Shown here piece by piece: positions 1 through 6,725 of a stretch of DNA of 35,927 nt; the first letter of the stretch is position 1; each line of letters begins with the position of its first letter. Location: contig JAUXTU010000050.1 in assembly GCA_030679145.1 (NCBI GenBank), forward strand, positions 1 to 35,927, read 5' to 3'. The notes below the pieces were generated by a model. That model made no database searches. It had not been told where the DNA came from and was given only the letters and a program-made list of their open reading frames with translations. The DNA is from Bacteroidota bacterium (GTDB lineage Bacteria; Bacteroidota; Ignavibacteria; UBA10030; UBA8401). A program made the position numbers and the translations under genes.

Positions 1-2847
1 GGTCAAGGTGCTATCATTGCAACAGGTGCAATCGGTTATGATGCAGCGCATCAGGGAATGTCTACACAAACGTTGTCTGCTCTTGGTGTCAGCAAGGTGA
101 TGAGTATTACGTGCACGTACGATCATCGTGTCATCCAAGGAGCAGAGTCAGGACAATTCTTGCAATATATTCACACGTTGATCAATGGAGAAGAAAAATT
201 CTATGACGATCTTTTTTCTGATCTTCATATTCCATTCACATCTGTCAAATGGTCAAGCGATGTAACATCGATTGGTTTAGGTAATGCTGATCAGGAAATT
301 GTGGAAAAACAAGCACGTGTGCAGCAGCTTGTCAATGCTTATCGCGTTCGTGGGCATTTGATCGCTCATCTTGATCCGCTTGTTGACGAACCAAAGAATC
401 ATCCTGAACTTGATCCAAATTATTATGGATTGACAGTGTGGGATCTTGACAGAGAATTTTTATTCTCGAACAAAGAAGGATACTCAAAACTTCCGCTTCG
501 CGATATTCTCGACATCCTTTACGCGACATATTGCGGATCCATCGGTGTTGAATTCATGAATATTCAGGATCCGGAGCAGAAGAAGTGGCTCATTCAAAAA
601 ATGGAACCGTCGCGGAATCGTCCGCCGCTTCCTCGTGAACGAAAATTGCAATTATTGAAGGTATTGATCCATGCCGAAGGATTTGAGCGATACCTTCATA
701 CAAAATTTGTCGGACATAAGCGTTTTTCTCTTGAAGGCGCAGAATCGTTCATGACAATTCTTGATGTTGTTCTTGATGAACTTGCGGATACCGGCGGTGA
801 ACGTGTTGTTATTGGTATGGCGCATCGCGGACGATTGAATGTTCTTGCGAACACCATCGGGAAATCATTGGCAAGAATTTTCTCTGAGTTCGAAGGAAGC
901 GTCGATCCGAAAACGATTCAAGGTTCCGGCGATGTGAAGTATCACCTTGGCGCGCACGGAATTCATCGAACATTAAATGGAAAAGAAATTACCGTTGAAG
1001 TTGCACCAAATCCAAGTCATTTAGAAGCGATCAATCCTGTTGTTGAAGGAATGGTTCGTGCTATGCAAGATAGAGTTGTGGACAGCGAACGGAAAAAAGC
1101 CATTCCGATTCTTGTTCATGGAGATGCGGCTTTTGCGGGACAGGGAATTAATGCCGAAATACTTAATCTTTCTCAGCTCAAAGGATATCGAACAGGCGGA
1201 ACGATCCACATTATCATTAATAATCAAATTGGTTTTACAACATCGCCCGATGATGCGCGTTCAACCCCATATTGCACGGATGTTGCAAAGATGGTTCAAG
1301 CTCCAATTTTCCATGTGAACGGTGATAATCCTGAAGCGTGCGCACGTGTAGCTTCATTGGCAGTTATATATCGTAATACATTCAAAAAAGATGTCGTGAT
1401 CGATATGTTCTGCTATCGTAAATACGGACATAATGAAGGTGACGAACCAAGTTATACACAACCGTTGTTGTATAAAAAAATCAAGAATCAGCCATCAACA
1501 CGTGAAATTTACGGCGACCGTTTGATCTTAGACAAAGAATTGACTCGTGAAGAACTTGAACAGATGCAGCAAGACGCAAAATCACGATTTGAACGTGCAC
1601 ACGAAGCATCGCACAAACGTGAAATGCATTTAAAGGCGGAGATTGCACTCGCAGTCACACAAGAGCAAATTGAAGCGATGCAGCCATTCAGAGAAACTAA
1701 AGTTTCGTTCGATGTGCTGCGGGAAGTTGCAGAAAAACTCGGAACAGTTCCACCAAGTTTCGCAGTCAATTCAAAATTGGTAAAAATGTTGGAGTTAAGA
1801 CATAAATTTTCTTCTGAAACAAAGATCGATTGGGGATTTGCAGAAGCATTGGCGTTCGGTACGCTGATGTATGAAGGAAACGATGTCCGGTTAAGCGGCG
1901 AAGATGTCGGTCGCGGAACGTTCAGCCATCGCCACGCAATTTTGTATGATGCAAATACCGGTGATGAGTTCATTCCGTTGGAACATGTGCGTGACGGGCA
2001 GGGAAAATTCCATGCGTTTGACAGTCTGCTTTCTGAATATGCAATTCTCGGATATGAATTCGGTTACAGCGTTTCCGATCCGCTCTCGTTGGTTCTGTGG
2101 GAAGCACAGTTCGGAGATTTTGCAAATGGTGCGCAAGTGATCATCGATCAGTTCATCGCCGCCTCAGAAGCAAAATGGCAGCAGCCGTGCGATCTTGTGC
2201 TTCTGCTCCCGCACGGATATGAAGGACAGGGACCGGAACATTCCAGTGCGCGGCTTGAACGATATTTGCAATTGTGCGGAGAAGATAATATGCAGGTCTG
2301 CAATCTCTCAACCCCGGCGCAATATTTCCATGTGCTTCGCAGGCAGATGCGCGATGCAAAACGGAAACCGTTGATCATGATGACGCCGAAAAGTCTCCTT
2401 CGTCACCCGTTAGTGATATCGACTCCCGAAGATTTCACTGAAGGGAAATTCAATCTTGTTATTGATGATGCGAATGCAGTTCCGGCAAAGGTAAATCGCG
2501 TTGTGTTATGTTCTGCAAAAGTTTATTACGATGCATTGCAGATGCATCGCGAACAAAAACTGGACAATGTTGCAGTAGTTCGTGTAGAACAATTCTATCC
2601 ATATCCGGAAAAAGAATTGAGAGCAATCGCAGAAAAATATTCCAATGCGCCGGATGTAGTTTGGCTGCAGGAAGAACCGAAGAACATGGGAGCGTGGCAT
2701 TTCCTTGCCGACAGGATTCGCGAAACAATCCTTCCATCGCAAAAATTACGATATGCGGGGCGCTCAGCTTCGGCAAGTACCGCTACCGGTTCACTGAAAC
2801 GTCATCAAATGGAACAGGAAGAAATGCTGAAAGATGCGTTGTTGTAG
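1..2847 (+). CDS. kgd: Multifunctional 2-oxoglutarate decarboxylase/dehydrogenase, E2-E1 fusion (5' partial)
   Basis: The reading frame is open from base 1, so the gene starts before the window; 948 codons are visible. The first 60 or so codons are the end of a dihydrolipoyl succinyltransferase-type (E2) catalytic domain, with the TYDHRVIQGAESG motif and its catalytic His at window codon 42. The rest is a complete-looking E1o part: AHRGRLNVLANT, HLGAHG, the thiamine diphosphate motif starting GDAAFAGQG near codon 374 and ending in NN about 27 residues later, then SGEDVGRGTFSHRH and LLPHGYEGQGPEHSSAR in the pyrimidine-binding domain. This E2-to-E1 order is that of mycobacterial Kgd. The enzyme decarboxylates 2-oxoglutarate with thiamine diphosphate and feeds succinyl groups to CoA in the TCA cycle. 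The N-terminal part and any lipoyl domain cannot be judged. Confidence 0.95.
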   Translation, partial: GQGAIIATGAIGYDAAHQGMSTQTLSALGVSKVMSITCTYDHRVIQGAESGQFLQYIHTLINGEEKFYDDLFSDLHIPFTSVKWSSDVTSIGLGNADQEIVEKQARVQQLVNAYRVRGHLIAHLDPLVDEPKNHPELDPNYYGLTVWDLDREFLFSNKEGYSKLPLRDILDILYATYCGSIGVEFMNIQDPEQKKWLIQKMEPSRNRPPLPRERKLQLLKVLIHAEGFERYLHTKFVGHKRFSLEGAESFMTILDVVLDELADTGGERVVIGMAHRGRLNVLANTIGKSLARIFSEFEGSVDPKTIQGSGDVKYHLGAHGIHRTLNGKEITVEVAPNPSHLEAINPVVEGMVRAMQDRVVDSERKKAIPILVHGDAAFAGQGINAEILNLSQLKGYRTGGTIHIIINNQIGFTTSPDDARSTPYCTDVAKMVQAPIFHVNGDNPEACARVASLAVIYRNTFKKDVVIDMFCYRKYGHNEGDEPSYTQPLLYKKIKNQPSTREIYGDRLILDKELTREELEQMQQDAKSRFERAHEASHKREMHLKAEIALAVTQEQIEAMQPFRETKVSFDVLREVAEKLGTVPPSFAVNSKLVKMLELRHKFSSETKIDWGFAEALAFGTLMYEGNDVRLSGEDVGRGTFSHRHAILYDANTGDEFIPLEHVRDGQGKFHAFDSLLSEYAILGYEFGYSVSDPLSLVLWEAQFGDFANGAQVIIDQFIAASEAKWQQPCDLVLLLPHGYEGQGPEHSSARLERYLQLCGEDNMQVCNLSTPAQYFHVLRRQMRDAKRKPLIMMTPKSLLRHPLVISTPEDFTEGKFNLVIDDANAVPAKVNRVVLCSAKVYYDALQMHREQKLDNVAVVRVEQFYPYPEKELRAIAEKYSNAPDVVWLQEEPKNMGAWHFLADRIRETILPSQKLRYAGRSASASTATGSLKRHQMEQEEMLKDALL

Positions 2848-2887
2848 CGTTTGCAATTCATGAAATAAATTCTGACCTTTAATAAAA

Positions 2888-3094
2888 ATGGATTCATTGA
2901 ACCACATAGACAAGTCAAAAGTATCGACTGTTTCTCTTCATGATGAATCAGATGAGAAAGAATATTGGTTGAAACGAACACCCGAAGAACGGTTATTCAT
3001 GGTCGAAACACTTCGCCGAAGGAATTTTGGCAATGCAGCAACTTCCAAACGACTTCAAAGAATTCTTACGTTTGCTGAATTTCCACAAGGTTGA
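2888..3094 (+). CDS. Small hypothetical protein, resembles partners of nucleotidyltransferases
   Basis: This is a 68-residue, charged, soluble protein 40 bp after kgd. Its core, EYWLKRTPEERLFMVETLRR followed by an RLQRIL segment, resembles short proteins that usually sit directly upstream of AbiEii/MNT-type nucleotidyltransferase genes and are thought to be their antitoxins. That likeness is from memory of the family, not a search. No nucleotidyltransferase follows: the frame ends at a palindromic repeat and a terminator. It may be an orphan antitoxin or the remnant of a pair. The start is the first ATG; no good Shine-Dalgarno sequence is visible. Confidence 0.55.
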   Translation: MDSLNHIDKSKVSTVSLHDESDEKEYWLKRTPEERLFMVETLRRRNFGNAATSKRLQRILTFAEFPQG

Positions 3095-3118
3095 ATATCT
3101 CCTTCTATCTAAATACTG

Positions 3119-3162
3119 TCATTCCCGCGTTACGAAGTGATCCCTTTGGGAAAAGCGGGAAT
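3119..3162. repeat. Nested palindromic intergenic repeat
   Basis: Arms ATTCCCGC (3121-3128) and GCGGGAAT (3155-3162) enclose a smaller hairpin TCCC-TTT-GGGA (3141-3151). It begins with TGTCATTCC, like the longer elements at 5920-6017 and 6592-6693, so it is probably a degenerate or short member of that dispersed family. Confidence 0.6.
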
Positions 3163-3170
3163 CCAGAAAC

Positions 3171-3199
3171 AAAAACGCTCCCATTTGGGAGCGTTTTTG
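3171..3199. terminator. Bidirectional rho-independent terminator
   Basis: This is a perfect 13-bp stem: AAAAACGCTCCCA (3171-3183) pairs with TGGGAGCGTTTTT (3186-3198). It has a tract of T on each strand. It lies between the convergent kgd/2888-3094 unit on the plus strand and the 3319-4224 gene on the minus strand, where it can end both transcripts. Confidence 0.9.
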
Positions 3200-3269
3200 T
3201 TATGGGAACATTGTGTTTTAGATACTCTGGTTCTTATTTGCTACGCGAAGTGAAGTTTCGTTTAATGGG

Positions 3270-3295
3270 CGTTCCCAACGGGGGCGTTGGGAACG
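3270..3295. repeat. Inverted repeat CGTTCCCAACG
   Basis: CGTTCCCAACG (3270-3280) and CGTTGGGAACG (3285-3295) form a perfect 11-bp stem with a 4-nt loop. No T tract follows, so it is more like a repetitive extragenic palindrome than a terminator. It is the second hairpin in this convergent gap. Confidence 0.65.
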
Positions 3296-3318
3296 AGATG
3301 AATGGTTGGGTGTGCTGT

Positions 3319-4224
3319 TTATTTTTTTGGAATGGCATTTAGCATTTCAAAAATCCGTTTAAGAGCATCAGAATAACTTACTAGAATTGTTTGCCAAGAC
3401 TTATCATAATTTTTGATAGGATATGCCAGCCCAAAAAATCGATGGGCATCTTGAACTCCATCTGCTGTATCGGTATGTATAGGATAAGCTTGACGTAATC
3501 TGTTTATGGATCTAAGAACTTTAATTGAAGTATCATCATAATCTGGAGATTGTTTAAGATAGGCTTCCAACAAATTAATCGAACCCGTTTTATCTGTTTG
3601 GACAGAATTATTAAGCAATTCTTCATTCATGTTTATTGCTATATTTTTAAGAGCACTCATTCGATACACAAATTCTTCTTCTGTTTTTGCCTCTCTAAAT
3701 AACTGAAGCAGGTCTCTCTCACTCAATAATGAAAGTATCTTTCCTCCAAGTTTTTCTTTTGCAACTCCATTAATATAATCTCTCGTTTCGATAATATTTG
3801 TTGCTAATTGCATATATGAAAGATTTTCCATAATTGGAGTTCCTAATATCTCGATTTCAAAAGAATCTCCAGTTTTCATATTTATCTTACTGGATTCAAA
3901 AGGAGACGCCTGAGGTTGCGAAGATGTACTCAGCCATAGTTCTTCTTTCTGGAGAATAGTACCTTCCCTGATTTTTTCCGAGATATGACGTTTTGAAAAT
4001 TCATAGAGCACTTTCATAACATCAAGAAAAGCGTCGTGATAAGCCCACATAACATGAAGTGTTCCCGTAATAGACGCTTTAATTGTGACATATTCAATTG
4101 ATGATTTCTCTTCAGGCATTCCGATGAGATTAGAATCAGTAATACTAAAATCAAATACACACTCTATGGCATCGCGTTGTTTTGGTAAATAAATTCCTCC
4201 GAGAAATTTGACAGTTTTTTTCAT
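3319..4224 (-). CDS. Hypothetical cytosolic protein with a HEPN-like R-x5-H motif
   Basis: This 301-residue protein has no signal peptide or membrane segment. I do not recognise the family. The N-terminal half (about 1-135) looks beta-rich, with a conserved-looking YVTIKASITGTLHVMWAYHD stretch. The C-terminal half is helical and contains NRLRQAYPIH (241-250), an R-x5-H arrangement fitting the Rx4-6H signature of HEPN ribonucleases, followed by HRFFGLAYPI and a final amphipathic helix. The gene is isolated, flanked by repeats on both sides, and looks richer in A and T than its neighbours, which suggests an accessory gene. The motif is short and the HEPN idea is an inference. ATG start at 4224. 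Confidence 0.7.
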   Translation of the reverse strand: MKKTVKFLGGIYLPKQRDAIECVFDFSITDSNLIGMPEEKSSIEYVTIKASITGTLHVMWAYHDAFLDVMKVLYEFSKRHISEKIREGTILQKEELWLSTSSQPQASPFESSKINMKTGDSFEIEILGTPIMENLSYMQLATNIIETRDYINGVAKEKLGGKILSLLSERDLLQLFREAKTEEEFVYRMSALKNIAINMNEELLNNSVQTDKTGSINLLEAYLKQSPDYDDTSIKVLRSINRLRQAYPIHTDTADGVQDAHRFFGLAYPIKNYDKSWQTILVSYSDALKRIFEMLNAIPKK

Positions 4225-4408
4225 TTATTTTGAGATTTATTGATGCGCACCTAACTAGTAATTATATGAGCTCACTCCGTATTTTTGTCGAAACTGCAAG
4301 ATCAGATATTCGGAATGATATCAATTTTCTTTTATGTGCCGAAATGTATCTTCTTTTTGTGAGAGTAGCAATTGGTTGTCTTTCGCGGTGATTACGACAA
4401 TACGATAG

Positions 4409-4455
4409 AACCTTGTCAAGGTTTTGCGAAAGATACGGCAAACCTTGACAGGGTT
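4409..4455. repeat. Imperfect inverted repeat AACCTTGTCAAGG
   Basis: AACCTTGTCAAGGTTTTGC (4409-4427) is an imperfect reverse complement of GCAAACCTTGACAGGGTT (4438-4455), with one substitution and one extra base. Each arm also contains a short palindrome of its own, CCTTG-T-CAAGG (4411-4421). It has the form of a dispersed intergenic palindrome. Confidence 0.65.
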
Positions 4456-4470
4456 GATTTATATTTACAC

Positions 4471-4636
4471 ACCACCCCTGACGCTGCGCCTGCCTTCGCC
4501 GAAACGAAGCATCGGCTTCGTGTTTACGCGCCGAAACGTTTCAACACGCAGGCGTGCAGGCAGGCGTCTGTCCCCTCCTTAATAAGGAGGGGACTTACTG
4601 ACTCAAGATCATTTGGAAATAGTAATCAGGGGTGGT
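4471..4636. repeat. Nested palindromic (MITE-like) element
   Basis: The outer arms are ACCACCCCTGA (4471-4481) and TCAGGGGTGGT (4626-4636), perfect over 11 bp. Inside are CGAAGC/GGCTTCG-type and GCCTGC/GCAGGC-type hairpins, and a perfect 12-bp stem GTCCCCTCCTTA (4570-4581) with TAAGGAGGGGAC (4583-4594). No transposase frame is present. The design matches the element at 35565-35727. Confidence 0.7.
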
Positions 4637-4652
4637 TGAGAAGAATACGTTG

Positions 4653-4683
4653 TTTGACTTTATTCCAAAAATCTGTATCTTTG
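4653..4683 (+). promoter_or_regulatory. Bacteroidota-type promoter for the PorV-like gene
   Basis: TTTG (4653-4656), a 19-nt spacer and TATCTTTG (4676-4683) match the Bacteroidota housekeeping consensus TTTG / TAnnTTTG. The predicted transcript start near 4688-4690 gives a leader of about 140 nt before the ATG at 4829. This is the best promoter match in the window. Confidence 0.7.
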
Positions 4684-4712
4684 AAAAGAACAAAGGAGAT
4701 ACACAGCAGAAC

Positions 4713-4769
4713 AATTGTTAGAGATTTTCAAAAATAATGATTTCAGTTTCAATTATTTCTCTAACAATT
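4713..4769 (+). promoter_or_regulatory. Leader hairpin, possible part of an attenuator
   Basis: AATTGTTAGAGA (4713-4724) and TCTCTAACAATT (4758-4769) form a perfect 12-bp stem. Its 3' arm contains TCTCTAAC (4758-4765), which could instead pair, with one G-U pair, with GTTGGAGA (4791-4798) inside the following terminator loop. Confidence 0.5.
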
Positions 4770-4771
4770 TC

Positions 4772-4813
4772 AACCGAATTTCACTCAAGCGTTGGAGAGA
4801 GATTCGGTTTTTT
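4772..4813 (+). terminator. Terminator-like hairpin immediately before the PorV-like start codon
   Basis: AACCGAAT (4772-4779) pairs with ATTCGGTT (4802-4809), followed by a T run to 4813. It lies between a good promoter and the ATG 15 nt downstream, with no gene upstream on this strand to terminate. An attenuator, or the end of a short leader RNA, is the natural reading. Confidence 0.55.
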
Positions 4814-4828
4814 CATTTTTGAGGCGTT

Positions 4829-5890
4829 ATGAAATTAAGAAGTGCAGCTTTTCTGTTGATGATTATATCATCGTTGTCGTATTCCCAAACATTTGGGAAA
4901 TATGCCGGTGAGTTTATGTCAATTGGTATCGGCGGGCGTGCATTGGGCGTAGGAAGTGCTTACGCGGCGATTGCAAATGATGTCACTGCATCATACTGGA
5001 ATCCTGCCGGACTTGCACGTATAGAATATCCGCAAATTGCAATTTCGCACGACGAACGCTATGGCAATCTCATCAATTATGATTATGCAGCATTTGCCTT
5101 TCCTTCAGGAACGAACACGATCAATCTTGAAACGCAGGAAAATGAATATAATGCCGCTTCGTTTGGTATCAGTATCATCAGACTTGGTATAGATGGAATT
5201 CCGGATACGCGTAAAGCATGGGCAGACAGCAACGGCAACGGATTGTTTGATGATGGGATAAATCTTCGCCCGGATTATAATGCTATCACATTCTTTAATG
5301 CCAGCGATTGGGTTGCGTATCTTACCTATGCAAAACAATCTTCTGAAAATTTATTTTACGGAGCGAATGTAAAACTTATCCGTCGTAATATCGGAGAATT
5401 TCACGGAACAGGAATTGGATTTGATGTTGGTGTTCAATATCTGGCAACGGAAAGTCTTGTGCTTGGTGCAAATCTGCAGGATGCGACAACTACATTAGTC
5501 TCATGGAATACAGGAACGAATGAACTTATTTCGCCGACGCTCAAACTTGGAGCAGCATATTTTCTTGAAATCTTTAACGGAAAATTGACTCCCGCTGTCG
5601 GCACTGACGTTCGCTTTGAAAATAGAAGATTTTCCGCTGTTGCAAATGTCGGTCCAATCAGTTTTGATCCGCAGGTGGGAGTTGAATTCGATTACAAAAA
5701 TATTGTTGCTGTTCGCGCAGGATACAATGATATCGGAAACATTACTCTTGGAGCCGGTATACATTTACGCAAATTGGATATTGATTATTCCTTCGCAAAA
5801 TTCGATGCAGCCGATCAGCTTGGCAACACTCACCGAATCTCACTCCGACTTACATTAGAAGAAGAAAAGTATCGCCGTGGCGCGGAATAA
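4829..5890 (+). CDS. PorV/PorQ (UPF0164)-family outer-membrane beta-barrel protein
   Basis: This 353-residue protein starts with a signal peptide (MKLRSAAFLLMIISSLSYSQ). The segment that follows, FMSIGIGGRALGVGSAYAAI and then WNPAGLA, is the hallmark beginning of PorV/UPF0164 proteins. The remainder is alternating beta-strand sequence ending in a typical terminal strand (RISLRLTLEEEK). Family members are FadL-like barrels; PorV works with the type 9 secretion system as an outer-membrane shuttle, while others have no known role. No other type 9 genes are in the window, so a secretion role is not claimed. GAGG at 4821-4824 serves as ribosome-binding site. Its transcription probably passes through the leader structures at 4713-4813. 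Confidence 0.85.
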   Translation: MKLRSAAFLLMIISSLSYSQTFGKYAGEFMSIGIGGRALGVGSAYAAIANDVTASYWNPAGLARIEYPQIAISHDERYGNLINYDYAAFAFPSGTNTINLETQENEYNAASFGISIIRLGIDGIPDTRKAWADSNGNGLFDDGINLRPDYNAITFFNASDWVAYLTYAKQSSENLFYGANVKLIRRNIGEFHGTGIGFDVGVQYLATESLVLGANLQDATTTLVSWNTGTNELISPTLKLGAAYFLEIFNGKLTPAVGTDVRFENRRFSAVANVGPISFDPQVGVEFDYKNIVAVRAGYNDIGNITLGAGIHLRKLDIDYSFAKFDAADQLGNTHRISLRLTLEEEKYRRGAE

Positions 5891-5919
5891 GTTTGTGTGG
5901 GTGATGAATGGTGGTTTAC

Positions 5920-6017
5920 TGTCATTTCGAGGCGTGGTGCGAAAAGCACCACGACGAGAAATCTCAATGATAGAACGAAATAATACGATGAGATTCCTCG
6001 CTGTGCTCGGAATGACA
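5920..6017. repeat. Dispersed TGTCATT...AATGACA palindromic repeat, copy A
   Basis: Terminal arms TGTCATTTCGAG (5920-5931) and CTCGGAATGACA (6006-6017) match at 11 of 12 positions. Inside are the hairpin GTGGTGC-gaaaa-GCACCAC and the blocks GAGAAATCT and GAGATTCCTC. The same blocks in the same order occur in the element at 6592-6693. The right end overlaps the beginning of the following lipoprotein gene. Confidence 0.8.
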
Positions 6018-6542
6018 ACAATAAGTTTATTTCTTTCTTCCTGTTCTTCATCGATACCGGCATCAAAACCAATTGCGCCATCAATAAAAAAAACTGCACC
6101 CACAATAACTGTTGCAAAACAATTTGTGCCTGAAGGCTGGGCAGATATAACTTCAAAATCGAGCCGACCGGAGATAAAATATTGGCTCTTGAATCATGCC
6201 AATTCAGCAACAATGGTTCTGCGTGAATTTCAAACTGATTCTTCATCTCAAAAATCTTTGATGAAAGAAGAATTGAATGTTATAACGAACATTTCACTCC
6301 TGTCTAAACTTCCTGAAAATAATTCTGATTATCGTGTTACACGCATTCCGGCAGTTATTGATGTGAAGAGAAATTTCTTTTCGTATGCGTATTCCGAGAA
6401 AGGATTATTGCGCCGCGTAGTTGTCTTTAAGAAACAACAGAAATATTTCGAATTGGAATTGATGCAGGAACGGTCGTCTGCGGAATTTGATGAACTGACA
6501 AACGATCTACTGACTTTTGCGGTAACATTATACGAACGATAA
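5988..6542 (+). CDS. Putative lipoprotein with repeat-derived signal peptide
   Basis: This 184-residue protein of unknown function begins MRFLAVLGMTTISLFLSSC: an Arg, a hydrophobic stretch and the lipobox LSSC with Cys19, as in lipoproteins. A Ser/Pro/Lys-rich linker follows, then a compact mixed alpha/beta domain. Start choice: the frame runs upstream in phase to 5877, but the extra 37 codons are dispersed-repeat sequence and would bury the signal peptide, so ATG 5988 is preferred. No Shine-Dalgarno sequence is visible. The start codon and first ten residues lie inside the repeat at 5920-6017. It follows the PorV-like gene by 97 bp and may be co-transcribed with it. Confidence 0.7.
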   Translation: MRFLAVLGMTTISLFLSSCSSSIPASKPIAPSIKKTAPTITVAKQFVPEGWADITSKSSRPEIKYWLLNHANSATMVLREFQTDSSSQKSLMKEELNVITNISLLSKLPENNSDYRVTRIPAVIDVKRNFFSYAYSEKGLLRRVVVFKKQQKYFELELMQERSSAEFDELTNDLLTFAVTLYER

Positions 6543-6591
6543 GAAAGATGTCTGACATCTTCTAGAAAAGGTCTCAAAAATACCCAATCAT

Positions 6592-6693
6592 TGTCATTTC
6601 GATCCCGCTTTAGCGGGAGAGAAATCTTGTTTTATGCTAAAAATAAAAACGAGATTCCTCACTTGTCCCTTCGGGACTTCGTTCGGAATGACA
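6592..6693. repeat. Dispersed TGTCATT...AATGACA palindromic repeat, copy B
   Basis: TGTCATTTCGA (6592-6602) and TTCGGAATGACA (6682-6693) are the ends. Inside are the hairpin CCCGCT-tt-AGCGGG, GAGAAATCT, GAGATTCCTC and the hairpin GTCCC-ttc-GGGAC. It lies between the convergent lipoprotein and cyclase genes. A further small palindrome, AAGATGTC-t-GACATCTT (6545-6561), precedes it. No strong terminator is seen in this gap. Confidence 0.8.
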
Positions 6694-6725
6694 ATAAAAT
6701 CCATTTTTGAGAACATTTCTAATAA

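Larger units (their letters stand above)
4225..4652. other. Gene-free stretch with repeats
   Basis: This begins about 600 bp without a convincing gene, continuing to 4828. The first part (4225-4400) holds nothing recognisable apart from the expected upstream region of the minus-strand gene. From 4409 it consists of palindromic repeats listed separately. The one longish plus-strand frame (4372-4737) is translated repeat sequence. Confidence 0.6.

Noticed and set aside
1509-1973. Minus-strand 154-residue frame within kgd
   Set aside because: It lies wholly opposite conserved E1 coding sequence; low-complexity Ser/Cys-rich product typical of a shadow frame.
3091-3342. Plus-strand 83-residue frame after the small gene
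   Set aside because: It is made of the palindromic repeat, the terminator and a second hairpin, and overlaps the end of the minus-strand gene.
4409-4636. CRISPR-like repeat region
   Set aside because: The repeats are inverted and nested, not direct with regular spacers, and no cas gene is present.
4372-4737. Plus-strand 121-residue frame before the PorV-like gene
   Set aside because: It translates nested repeats and the promoter; composition and content are not protein-like.
5877-5987. Upstream extension of the lipoprotein gene
   Set aside because: It would begin inside the PorV-like gene, translate the repeat and place 37 polar residues before the signal peptide.
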